From NCBI GenBank assembly GCA_015680905.1, contig CM027378.1, positions 104,305,501 through 104,369,500 of the forward strand: a DNA stretch of 64,000 nucleotides. Direction: 5' to 3'. Below the pieces are notes generated by a model. It was not told where the DNA came from and searched no databases. It saw nothing but the letters and a program-made list of their open reading frames with translations. The DNA comes from Coptis chinensis (Eukaryota; Streptophyta; Magnoliopsida; Ranunculales; Ranunculaceae). Below are positions 11,997-23,328 of this stretch, in pieces (within the stretch, counting starts at the first letter, position 1; every line of letters begins with the position of its first letter). Both the position numbers and the translations under genes were made by a program.

Positions 11997-12633
11997 TGTT
12001 GGGGATTATACCAATACCAATCGATTCCCCACTACACAGATAACTTGTATATAAACACAATTCAACTCCGGACAAAATCTAAATATCAACTACAACCTAT
12101 ACTAACATGCCCAACTCGCTAAACAACTATTAACAACAGATAATAATGTAAAGCAGTAAAAGCAAACCACAACACAAAGATTTACCGTGGTTCGGCCAAT
12201 GATGCCTACTTCCACAAGAGCCAGTTCTTAATAAAATGGGAAGGAAGATTACAATCACTCCTTGCAGTCTCTCACCTTATTAGATCACTCTTATCTCTTT
12301 AGAGGGTTGTATCTCTATAAAGGTTATCTCTCAATCTTGATAGCTTTCAAGATTGGGTTTCTCTCTCTTTGTTTTTGTCTGGTTCTTAGTCTTAGGTTTT
12401 CCAAAACCTTGATTTTGGTTTTATATCCAAAAAACCAAATTTCGCGGTTACTGTAGCAAAGCCCACAAAGATTAGACTGACGCTGGCGCGGCCTTTTGGC
12501 GTGGGTCGCGCCAAAACATCGAGGCCGAGCGAAGTCGTCGCTTCATATGAGCGGCGCTCGACATTTTCGATGTCGAATTCGGCCCGCTTCTCTCCACTCT
12601 GTTTCTCTCCTCATGTGAGGGATAACTCAATCA
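11997..12633 (-). repeat. copia-1 3' LTR (637 bp)
   Basis: This is the left LTR on the window, which is the 3' LTR in element orientation. It is nearly identical to the right LTR except for a patch at about 12435-12575 that is GC-rich and different in sequence. The inner end reads CTCAATCA rather than the expected CTCCAACA. Confidence 0.92.
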
Positions 12634-12645
12634 ATCTCCCCCTAA
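12634..12645 (-). promoter_or_regulatory. copia-1 polypurine tract
   Basis: On the minus strand the sequence TTAGGGGGAGAT abuts the 3' LTR, where copia elements prime plus-strand DNA synthesis. Confidence 0.75.
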
Positions 12646-12929
12646 CAAATGAGGGGATACCTCCATGCAATTTCCAAATCAACAGAGGAGTCCGCTACCA
12701 TTCCAACGGGTAGCACAACAAATATCAAACTTACCTTTCGGTAAGACTTTGGTCATCATATCCGACCCGCTCTTGTCGGTATGGATCTTCTCGATACAAA
12801 ATGCTTGTCTTCGAAAGTACTTCTCTAATCCAATGATAACGCACGCGTATGTGCTTGGATCTAGAATGAAAACTCGGATTCTTTCTCAAGTGGATGGCGC
12901 CTCGACCGTCACGTAACTACAAACCGTTT

Positions 12930-14420
12930 ACGCTTTAGCCCTTAGTTCGTCGAAGAACCTCTTCATCCATAGCATCTCTTTGCAACACTTCGGTGGCTGC
13001 AATATACTCGGCTTCTTCTGTAGTGGAGAGGGCAACACACTTTTGCAACTTAGATTGCCAAGAATCTGCTCCCCCGCAAAAGTAACCCGGATAACCGAGG
13101 TGGACTTCATCGAAGTCAACATCACCGCCATGTTCCGCATCGCTGTAGCCTTCAAGTAAAGGCTTACTTCCACCAAAGCACGACACGATTTGAAGTGCCC
13201 TTGAGATATCTCAATATCCACTTAACACCTTCCCAATGTTCTTTACCCGGATTTGACAAATCGCTTACAACACCAACGGCGAAAAGCAATATCCGTCTAG
13301 TACACACCATGACATACATCAAACCGCCCATCATCGGATGCATAAGGAATCTTTTCCATCCGACTCTGCTCATGCTCACCCTTAGGACACATCTCTTTGG
13401 TCATGCGAACTAGCCACCAAACGGACAACCGACCGGGTTTCGGCGATCCATGTGAATCTCTTCAACACCTTTCTCAATGTAGCTTTCTTGAAAGCCACAA
13501 CTTCCCACTCTTTCTCACACGAGTGATCCGCGATCCCAAGTATCTGCTTTGCTTGACCCAAATCATTCATCTCAAAGGACTTACTCAAGTCTTTCTTCAA
13601 ATTGGATATTTTGTTGATGTTTGGGCCAACTATCAACATATCATCCACATACAAAGAATAGCACTATGAAATCCCTATCCGAAATCTTTGAACAAACGCG
13701 ACAATGATCGGAAGCAGACTTCTTGTATCCTTGCTTCGCCATAAAAGGAGTCAAACTTTATGTACCACCGCGTCTCTCGGTGCTTGCTTTCAACCCATAC
13801 AAGCTCTTTATCACCTTGCATACTAGGTGCTCCTTGCCTTTGACCTCAAACCCTCCGGCGGTCCATGTAAACATCTTCTTCAAGGTCTCCATGAAGAAAA
13901 GCTATCTTAACATCTAGTTGCTCAACCTCTAGGTTCATACTTTGGCCATACCCAATACCACCCGGATAGAAGTCATCTTCACTACAGAGAGAAAATCTCA
14001 TCAAAGTCAATCCCTTTCCTTTGACCAAATCCCTTCCTGAACAAGGCGAGCTTTGTGCCTTGGGTGAGGATTGTTCTCCTCATGCTTGACTTTGTATATC
14101 CACTTATTCTTGAGAACTTTTCTCCCCGTGGGTTTCTCAACTAACTCATAAATGTGATTCTTATGCAAAGAATCCATCTCGTCATGCATGGCCTTCAACC
14201 ACTTTTCTTTGTCTCGTACCTTCAAGTGCCTCTTGATAGTACATGGGTTCTCCACCATCCGATAGTAGCACGTGACGTATGTGGTGGATACCCGTTGAAG
14301 CTAGTCTCCTCTCGTCGGACCTCCTTGCCCCATCTGGCGGGTGCCTCGGAGGTTGCACTTCGCTTGCTCGGTGGTGGTTCATGCATCTCATCTCGTGATC
14401 TTCTATACCAATAGGTTCTA
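12930..14420 (-). pseudogene. copia-1 reverse transcriptase and RNase H (frameshifted)
   Basis: Reading right to left: an RT start block at about 14240-14050 (WLKAMHDEMDSLHKNH, then NKWIYKVK), an EQLDVKIAFLHGDLEEDVYM-type block near 13920-13860, and the catalytic box YVDDMLIVG at 13653-13625. The segment DLGQAKQILG is at about 13560. The RNase H part at 13186-12935 shows GYSDAEHGGD and SWQSKLQKCVALST. The blocks are in different frames. Small deletions of one to five bases are dense, so the enzyme is not made. In active copies it reverse-transcribes the element RNA. Confidence 0.9.
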
Positions 14421-14639
14421 TCCCATCATGAGCAATAGATTCTCATCATGAGCTTCAAACTCATGGTTTTCTCAGCATTCTCAATGCCTTCGCGACGTTC
14501 CACGGTAGGAACTTCGGTTCTCAATCAACAAGATCATTGGTAAAAGCATGTAGCTTCTCACCCTCCTCAAAGTCTGCTATGGTTTGGTCTTCTAAGAACA
14601 CAACATCTCGACTTCGGATTACCTTCTTGTTAATCGGAT

Positions 14640-15844
14640 CATAGAGTTTGTAACCAAACTTTTCATCTCCATAACCCAAAAAATGCACCGCTTGGCTTTG
14701 TCATCAAGCTTGATCTCTCATCCTTCGAATATGCACAAATGTCCCGCACCCAAATACCCTCAAGTATCCATAATCAACATCTCTGCCGACCATACTCTCT
14801 CGATAATCACTATTCGGAGGCTTTTCCGATGACGGGTTGATCACATGCACGGTCAGACGCGCATTGCTTCTACCCAAGTTGCTTCTAGGTAGCTTAGAGT
14901 GAGATAGCATGCATCTCATCCTCTCTACAATGGTACGGTTCATTCTCTCTCGCTATTCCATTCTCATTTGCGGTGTCTTGGGAACGGTGCGCTCATGACG
15001 AATTCCATGACTCGCAATACTCTTCAAATGGCCCAATGTACTCACCCCCATTATCCGAGCGAATACACTTCAACAACTTCCCAAATTTCTCTCTTTTTCA
15101 CCATGTTTGGAATTTCTCAAACACGCCAAGTACTTCATCATTGGTCTTCGACTATAGGCCCATATCTTTCTTGACGATCATCAATGAATGTCAAAGTACG
15201 AAACTCCCCGCCGGACTTTACTCTCATAGGACCACATAAATCGTGTGCACTAGTTTAAGGACGGTGTCCTTTCGTGAGACGGGAATCTTTGGAAAGACAC
15301 CCCTGTTGTTTTTTTTCTACCAAACAGTGAGTACATGTATTTAAATGTGTACCTTTAATGTCTGGCATGGCCTTTTGCTTAGCAAGAACTTCCATCCCTT
15401 TTATGCCCATGTGACACAGTCTCTTGTGCCACAGTTCAGATGAAGCTTCTTCTTCTGCCGCATTCGCTTCTGCTTTACACAAACTAGCCTGTGTTTTGTA
15501 AAGAGAGCAAGTTTTCTTTCCTCTGGGCTGCTACAATGGAACCTCTCCTGCTTTCCGGTTTATACCCCGTTACCAAACGAGTTTACAAAGCTATCGTCAT
15601 CTAATTTCCCAGCCGAAATTAGGCTTAGCCGAATGTCAGGGACATGTCTTACATCCTTGAGTGTCAAGGTGTAGCCGACATTGGTTTCTATATGAACATC
15701 TCCAATGCCTATAATCTTTGAGACTCCACTGTTACCCATTCTTACTTCACCATATTCACCATAGCTGTAGGTAGTGAAGAATCCCCTGTGCGGTGTGACG
15801 TGATAGGATGCTCCTGTGTCTATCACCCACTCAGATCTTGACAT
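14640..15844 (-). pseudogene. copia-1 protease, GAG-pre-integrase and integrase (frameshifted)
   Basis: The aspartic protease begins WVIDTGASYHVTPH at about 15830-15785; its active-site triad DTG is intact. The GAG-pre-integrase zinc motif follows at 15440-15360 (ELWHKRLCHMGIKG, later CTHCLVEKK). Integrase core pieces lie at 15250-14700, including NRTIVERMRCMLSHSKLP and LRVFGCGTFVHI. Frames change several times and parts of the DDE core are eroded. The segment GIGDVHIETNVGYTL matches the Tnt1-type protease region, which supports the lineage call. Confidence 0.88.
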
Positions 15845-15920
15845 GATGTACTAAGACATCACACACCACACAATCGACACAATTCCCTACTCAGGTCGCC
15901 GACTAGTGCGGTAGTATCTC

Positions 15921-16780
15921 TCACTGTGTTTTTCCGTTCCTCTGCACCATGTCTTCATGTACACAGTTATTCTTCTCATCCCTCTTCAGTGTTCTGCACT
16001 CATATCTGAAGTGGCCTTTGGTGGCACAATAGTAACATTGCCTCTCTGCCTTAGGAGTTCTAGCTTCACCCCTAGATTTACTTCTGTCATCACCTCTAGA
16101 ACGAGATGGTTTTCTGTTTCGACCTCTCCCCCGTTTCTCTGTGAAAAGGATCTCTGAGTGAGAGGAGCTGCTTCTTCCACTCCTTCTAGTCTCCTCATTC
16201 AACAAAGACATGGTAGCCATCTCCATGGTAACAATTCCATCCTTGGCTGCTCCATGTAGAGAAACTGCTAATGTCTCCCAACTTTCGGGTAGAGAGCCTA
16301 ATAGAAACAAAGCCTCAACTTCGTCTCCCAAATTGATCTTCATCAAATGCATCTGATTGATGATATTCTGTACTTCATTAAGATGCTCAGACATTGAAGA
16401 ACCTTCTTGGTACTTCATGTCTGCAAACTTCTTAACGACTAGCACTTTGTTTCCAATTCGACTTCCTCTCAAAAGGTCTTCGAAGTTTCTTCCACAAACC
16501 GGGTCGTAGTCTCTTAAGGACACATGGTGAAAGACACTGTCGTCAATCCACTTGTTGAATGTATCCAATCGCTTTTACGTCAAGCTTTTTCCACTCAAAT
16601 TTCATCAGTCTTTTCTAGTTTTACTCCCTCATTCTCAATGGAAAGTGCCAAGTCCTTGCAGTATAGCAAGTCTTCCATCTTGGCTTTCCTTGGCTTTCCA
16701 GATGGTGTAGTTCTTCCTATTCAAACTCATCATGCGAGTGTTCACGGAATGGTCCATCTCTACAAGTTATTTAACCTCAA
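15921..16780 (-). pseudogene. copia-1 Gag with CCHC zinc knuckle
   Basis: The N-terminal part is broken (RKNYTIWKAK near 16715, ENEGVKLEKTDE near 16630). From 16568 a 215-residue frame is open: a UBN2-type Gag core (LLGSLPESWETLAVSL), an Arg/Ser-rich linker, and a zinc knuckle of form C-X2-C-X4-H-X4-C (CYYCATKGHFRYEC) at about 16045-16000. Gag packages element RNA into particles. The first part needs at least two frame corrections, so the full protein is not encoded. Confidence 0.88.
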
Positions 16781-16852
16781 ATCTTCTCTCAGGAATTTCG
16801 TCAAACACCTTCTGACCAAGATTCGGATAACACCCTAGGCTATTCTAACCAA

Positions 16853-16865
16853 GGCTCTGATACCA
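16853..16865 (-). promoter_or_regulatory. copia-1 primer-binding site
   Basis: On the minus strand TGGTATCAGAGCC lies two bases inside the 5' LTR. This is complementary to the 3' end of plant initiator-Met tRNA, the usual minus-strand primer of copia elements. Confidence 0.9.
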
Positions 16866-16867
16866 CT

Positions 16868-17514
16868 TGTTGGGGATTATACCAATACCAATCGATTCCC
16901 CACTACACAGATAACTTGTATATGAACACAATTTAACTCCGGACAAAATCTAAATATCAACTACAACCTATACTAACATGCCCAACTCGCTAAACAACTA
17001 TTAACAATGATAATAATGTAAAGCAAAGAAAAAAACAAAACCACAATACAAAGATTTACCGTGGTTCGCCAATGATGCCTACTTCCACAAGAGCCAGTTC
17101 TTAATAAAGTGGGAAGGAAGATTACAATCACTCCTTGTAGTCTCTCACCTTATTAGATCACTCTTATCTCTTTACAGGGTTGTATCTCTGTAAAGGTTAT
17201 CTCTCAATCTTGATAGCTTTCAAGATTGGGTTTCTCTCTCTTTGTTTTTGTCTGGTTCTTAGTCTTAGGTTTTCCAAAACCTTGATTTTGGTTTTATGTC
17301 CAAAAAACCAAATTTCAAGAAGTTACAAAGATTAGACTTAAGCCCACAAAGATTAGACTTGCTGGTCGCCGCCATTTGCTGGTCGCTCGCATACTCTTGG
17401 AGCTATGGGTCGCTGCCCATATGAGCGCGGGCGAGCTCTGACATTTTCGATGTCGAATTCGCTCCGTTTCTCTCCAGCTCTGTTTCTCTCCTCATGTGAG
17501 GGATAACTCCAACA
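16868..17514 (-). repeat. copia-1 5' LTR (647 bp)
   Basis: This is the right LTR on the window. It runs TGTTGGGG to CTCCAACA on the + strand. It matches the left LTR except for a diverged patch at about 17295-17445, where GC-rich words such as GCTGGTCGC recur. Confidence 0.92.
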
Positions 17515-18330
17515 TAGAGAAGAGAGGAGGCAGAGTAATAAATGAAAAGGATTATGGGGTAACAATTAATAGAAAATGCATAAAACTAGATTAACTTATG
17601 CAGTTTATGTTTGGACCAACGAGTTAGTGTTCATCAAGATTATAACAAGCCGTAAAGCAATGATAAGAAGATATAAGAATTTGGAAATCTTTACTCCCCC
17701 TAATAGTATACTTTAAAAAACTAACACATCATTGTCATCTCAAATGCTCATAACAAAGACATTCTAATTTAAGGCAATCGTGAATACTTCTCACAATCAT
17801 TATAAATATGGAGGTCCAGTAATTTATAAGCAAATCAAATTAGTACAATGAATTTTTCTTTTGAAAATTAATAAAGGTATTTAATGAAACAAAATAACAA
17901 CTCGGGGAGACAGAGTGGTTGTGATTGCATTGAATATATACCTGATCATAGCCATCAGCATCTGAATTTATCACACACTGCATGTTCGAAAGGCATGAGC
18001 CATCGTTAACTCAGAAACGGACAAAGGAACACATTACGTAATGAAGAAAATAACCATTAGTCCTTCCCGAGGCTAACACAATCCACCACAACATAGGCAA
18101 CGAAAGGGGCATAAATATATATTCCCATTATTATAGACAGGTTTGTTACAAACAAACAAACAAAGAAGAGCGAACAATTGAAAGTTTAAGGATGTTTTAT
18201 AACCAACCTTGAGAAATGTAACAACATCCTCTGCACTCTTATTGTCCTAACCCAGCCCTTCACAACAAGCTTCTTCCCTAACCAATCCAAGCCTTCGTCC
18301 CATCCCACGCTTCACATCGACAATCCTCAA

Positions 18331-20815
18331 GCGCTTATGGATTCCCAAACTTTTCTCTCTCGTTTCACATCAACAAAGCTCATCAATCTGTTTTGCCACC
18401 CGCGACTGCAGCTGATGTACCTTTTTCTTATCGTTTGTTGTAGAGATGGTCACTATAGAGTAAAGGGAAAATTGACGGGTGGGATGGTGATATGGAGTGA
18501 AAGTAATTCTTTGTGTTTTGTCCATGTATAGCTCAAGGGGTAAGAGCACCTCATCTCAAAGTAAAATATTATTGTGCCTCTAATTACGTCATTGCAAAGG
18601 TCGACTTTTTCCTTCTTTTTTTTATCGATGCCCAACAAATGATATTATAGCTGTGAACATTTAAAGAAACCTATTAATGGACCTACAATACTTAGAAAAG
18701 TGATTTCCCAAGGTGAACTTAAAAAGACTTTCGCTGTTGAAGTATATCCCCTTTGCCTTCAACTAATTGTTGCTAGAGATGGCAGATAGCATGCTATCTG
18801 GATAATTAAAAGGGTTTCTTGCACTTTAGTTTCTTTTTCTACATCTTTCAGATGTGAAAGTGAAACTTATGCGAGGCACCAACCTTTTACTAAATTACTT
18901 TACATCTAGCTGAGTGCAGTAGTTTAGAATTAAACGTTGTAATGAGTTGGCCCTACATTTGTTACATTTATCAATGGATTTGAACCTTATTTAAATATTT
19001 CTAGCAAGATTTTAAAAGTTTGTCTTGCAGCCTTCTCAGAGGCTTAACTCTCTACGACAAGGTTAGAGTGCTTCTTGGGTTAGGAGATGAAAGGGTATTC
19101 TTTGCTGGGTTACATTCTATCTATCAGTACTACTACAAACTTTTACGTGGTGTTTTTGACTGATTATATAGAGAAGGAAAAATAAAAAAATGTTGTGTCT
19201 TCTTTAGTATTTTCTCATGTTCGTATTTGGGATTACTTTAATAAAAAGAAACATTTAGTTTTGGATGTTGCACACAAGGCCTTTGAGGAAGCTCAAAACG
19301 TTGGTAAAAAATGGTATTTTCCATTTCAATTATTTGCATTCATGTACTTCCTATCATTTGATTGATTTGCATGTGTGATTTAATTGTTAGCATTTGATTC
19401 TAACTCCACTTGTAGCTGCTATGGTGAATAACATTGCTCAAAGAGTTTTATGAGAAACTAGATATATATGAAAGGCGACTGGATTTATAAGAAACCGTAG
19501 CAGCAGAAGTGGAGCTCTTGGAGCTATAAGTGGGTGATATAAGAGTAGAATGCCGGAATATCCAATATGTTAATAAGGAAATTCACTCAAAGATCACCAA
19601 TCAATTGCACTAAAAGCGGGGATGATATACTCTGGGCATGGAGGCCAAATTTGAACTTTTGTTTCAAATATCCCGAGTCCCATCTTATGTGATATAGTCC
19701 TAAACATGTATTAAGCAAACTACTAGCTAGAGTATGTGAGTGCATGGTTTCAAGTTTCATATAGTTTCGTCCTGTAGCATGTCGATGATTGTTGACAATA
19801 ATTCATCACATTGTAATTGCAATTTCCACTTGAAATTTGTGTGCATGGGTTTGGTGAACGCACGCCATAACACAATCATGTAAGTTGGTACATATTTGTG
19901 CAATTATACACAACATTATAACCTACTTTGCAATTTTGTTATCTAGCACCATACATTTCTCTTTCCTTATTGTTTCTGCAAATTTTGTCAATTTTCTTTT
20001 TGAATCTATTTCGCTTAGGTATGTCAAAGTTGAAGTTCTTTTATCGGACAAAATTTTAGAAGAACCGCTGGTGTAGCACTGATTCAATTTGCCGCCCAGA
20101 GGGCGTGCATATGTGCTAGTTGAAATAATGTTACTCCAAAACACTTGGGTCAACGAGACGGACCTGAACAGGACACTCCTAGGTTCAGGCTTGACCCAGA
20201 GCATATATGAATTTTTGAGTCCAAGCCCGGTCTAGGTCCTATTGGACAAGTTCAGATTCGGGTCGGGCCTAAGTCCAATATATGGAAATGTTTTTTTTTT
20301 TTTTTTTTTTTCTAAAAATCAATCAAATTTGTAAAATTGTAAGCAACCAGAACCCTCATCTCTTGTGTGGCAAGCACAACACTTACCAACATTGTTTCCA
20401 ATTTTATATGTACATTATTAGTAAATATATTACTAATATTAATTATAAAACACACGAATCTATCATAGATTTCGAGTCAGGCCATTATTAGACTGGGCAA
20501 GAGTATATCCAGACCTGGCCTAATAATCTTATTAGACTAAATGTAAAGTCTAAGTCCTTGTCTTATCAGTTTGGATTCAATCGGGTTTCGGGTTTGTCCC
20601 GACCCATTGAGAGCCCTATTGATAACCTAGTGTTATTACTAGACGCTAGATACTTATTTGAAGAGGATCACAATCAAATCGATATATAATTTTCTCGTCC
20701 CTTATTAAGTGTGAATAGATATCAAAAACTGATTATAGATAATATTAAACAAAGAGTTTATATTATTTATAATCGCTAATGTAATATGAGTTTCCAAACT
20801 TATTCTCTTTCATTC
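18331..20815. other. Gene-poor interval
   Basis: No gene is supportable. A tRNA-like/SINE-like segment lies at 18518-18610 and a 21-base T run at 20291-20311. Text resembling the ends of hAT-type repeats (GGGTCGGG words) lies at 20225-20275 and 20580-20620, but no matching pair of ends or target duplication was found. A weakly coding-looking stretch at 19160-19320 (+) was not recognised. Confidence 0.4.
18518..18610 (+). repeat. Possible tRNA-derived SINE relic
   Basis: TAGCTCAAGGGGTAAGAGC at 18527-18545 matches a tRNA D-arm/A-box. A weak B-box-like AGGTCGACTTT follows at about 18599. The spacing is longer than in a tRNA and the B-box is degenerate, so this is at best a SINE remnant. Confidence 0.25.
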
Positions 20816-20823
20816 TTGTTGAG

Positions 20824-21117
20824 TAGGGTAGGGATCGGGTCGGGTTCGGGTTGGATATGGCTATATCCGAATCCGAATAGTTTCACAATATTTGAACCCG
20901 ATCCGAACCCGATTAAAACCAAAATTGAATATTCGAACCCGACCTGAACCCAACTAACCCGATTGGATAACACTAAAAAATAAAAAATAAACAATTTTTA
21001 TCCAAACCCGAATCTGACCTGAATACATAAACGGATATGAAAATCGATCCAAACCCAATATATTCGGTAATCGGGTCGGGTTGGATTTAGGTCTACCCGA
21101 CCTGATTCCCTGCCCTA
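20824..21117. mobile_element. hAT-type MITE with 8-bp target duplication (MITE-1, 294 bp)
   Basis: Terminal inverted repeats begin TAGGGTAGGGATCGGGTCGG on the left. On the right, read inward on the other strand, they begin TAGGGCAGGGAATCAGGTCGG. Identical 8-bp direct repeats TTGTTGAG flank it at 20816-20823 and 21118-21125. Short length, no coding capacity and 8-bp duplications are the signature of non-autonomous hAT elements. The interior is rich in CCGAACCC and GGGTTCGG words. Confidence 0.88.
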
Positions 21118-21125
21118 TTGTTGAG

Positions 21126-22660
21126 TCACCGTTAGTAGCTAATTTTAAAGAGGAAAGATCATTATAACATTTCATAAAACGGGGTATTTGCAGGTTGTTA
21201 TACATTTGCGGTCTAAAGGGATAAATACAAAAGGTGTTAAAGTATAGGATAAGAGAGTGGGTGGGGTCCTAAAATAAAATGGGGCACTTGTTGAAAATTT
21301 TGTAATGCTTACTGATTGTTTCATTTTGCTTGTCCTAATTTTTTTAAAACCTACAACCTTCTAAATAAAAATTGTTTTGGATTCTGTGTGTTAATTTGCT
21401 TGGTGGATGTTTCAAAATATCCAAATTCCGGATTATTGAGATGATTGTCTTTTATTAGTTGTTATTGTATGTTTGGTGTTGGTTATTGCATAATCGGATT
21501 TTGAATAATTGTGTTGTGATATTTATGATATGATATAGTGCGTGAACGCATAAATACAACCTTCTCAACATTCTGTGGGCTTGAGTCAATATCCAAACTG
21601 ACTATTTGTTAAAGCTATACGAGGGATATATGTGTGTTATTTTATAATGAATTTGGGATATAATGAATTTGGGATATGCAGTTAAGTTTGAATTATTATA
21701 AATATTAGTTAGTTTCACTCGTTTAAAATATGTTTTGTTGGATGTTAAATATACTAACTTTCTTATAAGGGTGGCTCACTATATGAAGATTTTGAACATG
21801 GTAAATTTATATTAAACGTAGGTTGACTATTATAAAAGGATGCCTCACACTGTATAGAAAAACTAACAGTCATGATGTAAATTATGTAATGTTTTCAGTA
21901 GATTTTAGACGCGCTAGATAGACTAGTATCTTCCGAGGGAATGAACTAAATTGTCTCGATGCGTAAGAATTACTCAGTAATTGCTTAACAGTCAATTACT
22001 TTACTGTTCTGGCATTTGTTGAGACAGTTAACTAACTGGGGTTGAGCAATGATATATATATTGTTATGATTTCTATATTATGACAAGATTTATGTTTATA
22101 AAATGTCAAATATACAAAAGAGACTGTCAAAATTTTTGTAGAATTTTAATGTCTTTGTACAGTTTGGGTTTTGCTTGTTGGTCCGTATCATGTCTCGAGT
22201 TTCATAATGATTGAAAATGCCACATGTATTAGGTTCCAGTCATTGTGAAAATCGGGGCGTGACAATGGGGTTTCTACATTGAGATATTTTGATAATCGGT
22301 AGTTAGGGGGAGTCTAACAAATATTATTCATCTTAGAAATAGATTAATTATCCAATGGTAGGTTCTAAAGGCAATATATTAAAAACACACTCACACAAAA
22401 AAAAAAAAAAAACTCATTATCGTCAGGGCATTTTTTATTTTTGGCCAAATTCATGAATAAGCCAAATTTTTGTTAATACAATCTCCTAAGCATTTAAAAA
22501 AAATAAAAAATAAAAAAATCGGAAACTTCTCCCCATTTGAATGTAGTCCACAAATTAAAAATCGAGGATAGTTCATTTTCAGGGTAAAATTTTGCAATGT
22601 TGGAAATTTTTGAGTACTTAAATTTTTTGTGATGATGTTCAAAACAACTATAAAATTATA

Positions 22661-22722
<62 letters not shown>

Positions 22723-23328
22723 TAATAAAAAATTTAGAAATGCCCTAACGACCAAGAGTTTGTTTAGATGTTTTTGTAATATATGTTTATAGAACCCTTT
22801 CCTTATCTAATAGAGGGAAAAAGATGTTCATCTTTGCATGAGCTGAACTTATGTATTTTAGATATAAAGCCCTATCTCATTCACATCTAAGTGAGCATAT
22901 TTATCTCTCCGAGCCCGTTTTATGAACTCCACCACCAAAAGTAGATTTATAAAATAAATTGAGAGTTGATTTTTGGTAAAGATAGTTTTCTCATAATGGA
23001 GAATCTTCATACAAAAAATCAGCTCAAACAACAATGTTTAACATTATCAAAAGTTGTTTTGAAATTTGAAAATTTTGGACCATTAGATAATTTTATAACA
23101 TTGTAAGCAAATTTTGATACGTCCAGACATCTTCAAATGCACTGATTTTTTCTAAAGATGATCTATATTATGGGAAGAATATCTCCACCAAAAATCAGTT
23201 TCATTGTTTTTAATGGTGGAGTTTTTTTTGGAGTTTGTATAAGTGGAGTTCATATAACGGGTAGGTTATTTCTATGGTGCACTTTTTAAGATCATAGTTC
23301 CAGATTTTGGAAGTGTGCCTCAATCAAT
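21126..23328. other. AT-rich gene-poor interval with long poly(A)
   Basis: No coding region is recognised on either strand. A 56-base uninterrupted A run lies at 22664-22719 and a shorter one at about 22397-22412. Such a long A run could be the tail of a lost retroposon, but no coding body precedes it. Confidence 0.45.
22664..22719 (+). repeat. Poly(A) run, 56 bases
   Basis: An uninterrupted A homopolymer. No LINE or SINE body is recognisable immediately upstream. Confidence 0.9.

Larger units (their letters stand above)
11997..17514 (-). mobile_element. Complete Ty1/copia element, Tnt1/Tork-like (copia-1)
   Basis: Two LTRs (11997-12633 and 16868-17514) share both ends and most of their length, with termini TGTTGG/CCAACA (one inner end mutated to TGATTGAG). 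A perfect 5-bp target duplication, TAGAG, flanks the element at 11992-11996 and 17515-17519. A primer site matching initiator-Met tRNA is next to the right LTR and a polypurine tract next to the left, so the element reads on the minus strand. Gag, protease, integrase, reverse transcriptase and RNase H follow in copia order, all frameshifted. Total length is 5,518 bp. It sits in an intron of the AsnRS pseudogene. Confidence 0.95.
11160..18330 (-). pseudogene. Asparaginyl-tRNA synthetase (organellar type), intron-containing pseudogene split by a copia element
   Basis: Exons, read right to left: 18330-18205 (IVDVK, then LDWLGKKLVVKGWVRT after a frameshift); 18009-17942 (NDGSCLSNMQCVINSDADG); 11940-11830 (VESGFISTGASVWVEGVV, the anticodon-binding OB fold, with intact splice sites); about 11525-11425 (PIQKKRVSR, then a stop, then FLRTKAHLRP after a shift); 11310-11160 ([18 protein letters not shown], the start of the class II catalytic domain). 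The order and exon joints match plant chloroplast/mitochondrial AsnRS. The rest of the catalytic domain is missing. A Ty1/copia element lies in the intron between the second and third listed exons. Premature stop, frameshifts and truncation make it a pseudogene. Retained introns show that it arose by DNA duplication, not retroposition. Confidence 0.8.

Noticed and set aside
14154..14414. + strand open frame across copia-1
   Set aside because: Antisense shadow of the copia-1 reverse transcriptase on the minus strand.
18518..18610. tRNA gene
   Set aside because: Good A-box/D-arm but the distance to the weak B-box is too long and the arms do not pair; at most a SINE relic.
20225..20620. Second hAT-type MITE near MITE-1
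   Set aside because: Shares GGGTCGGG words, but no matching inverted ends or 8-bp duplication was found.
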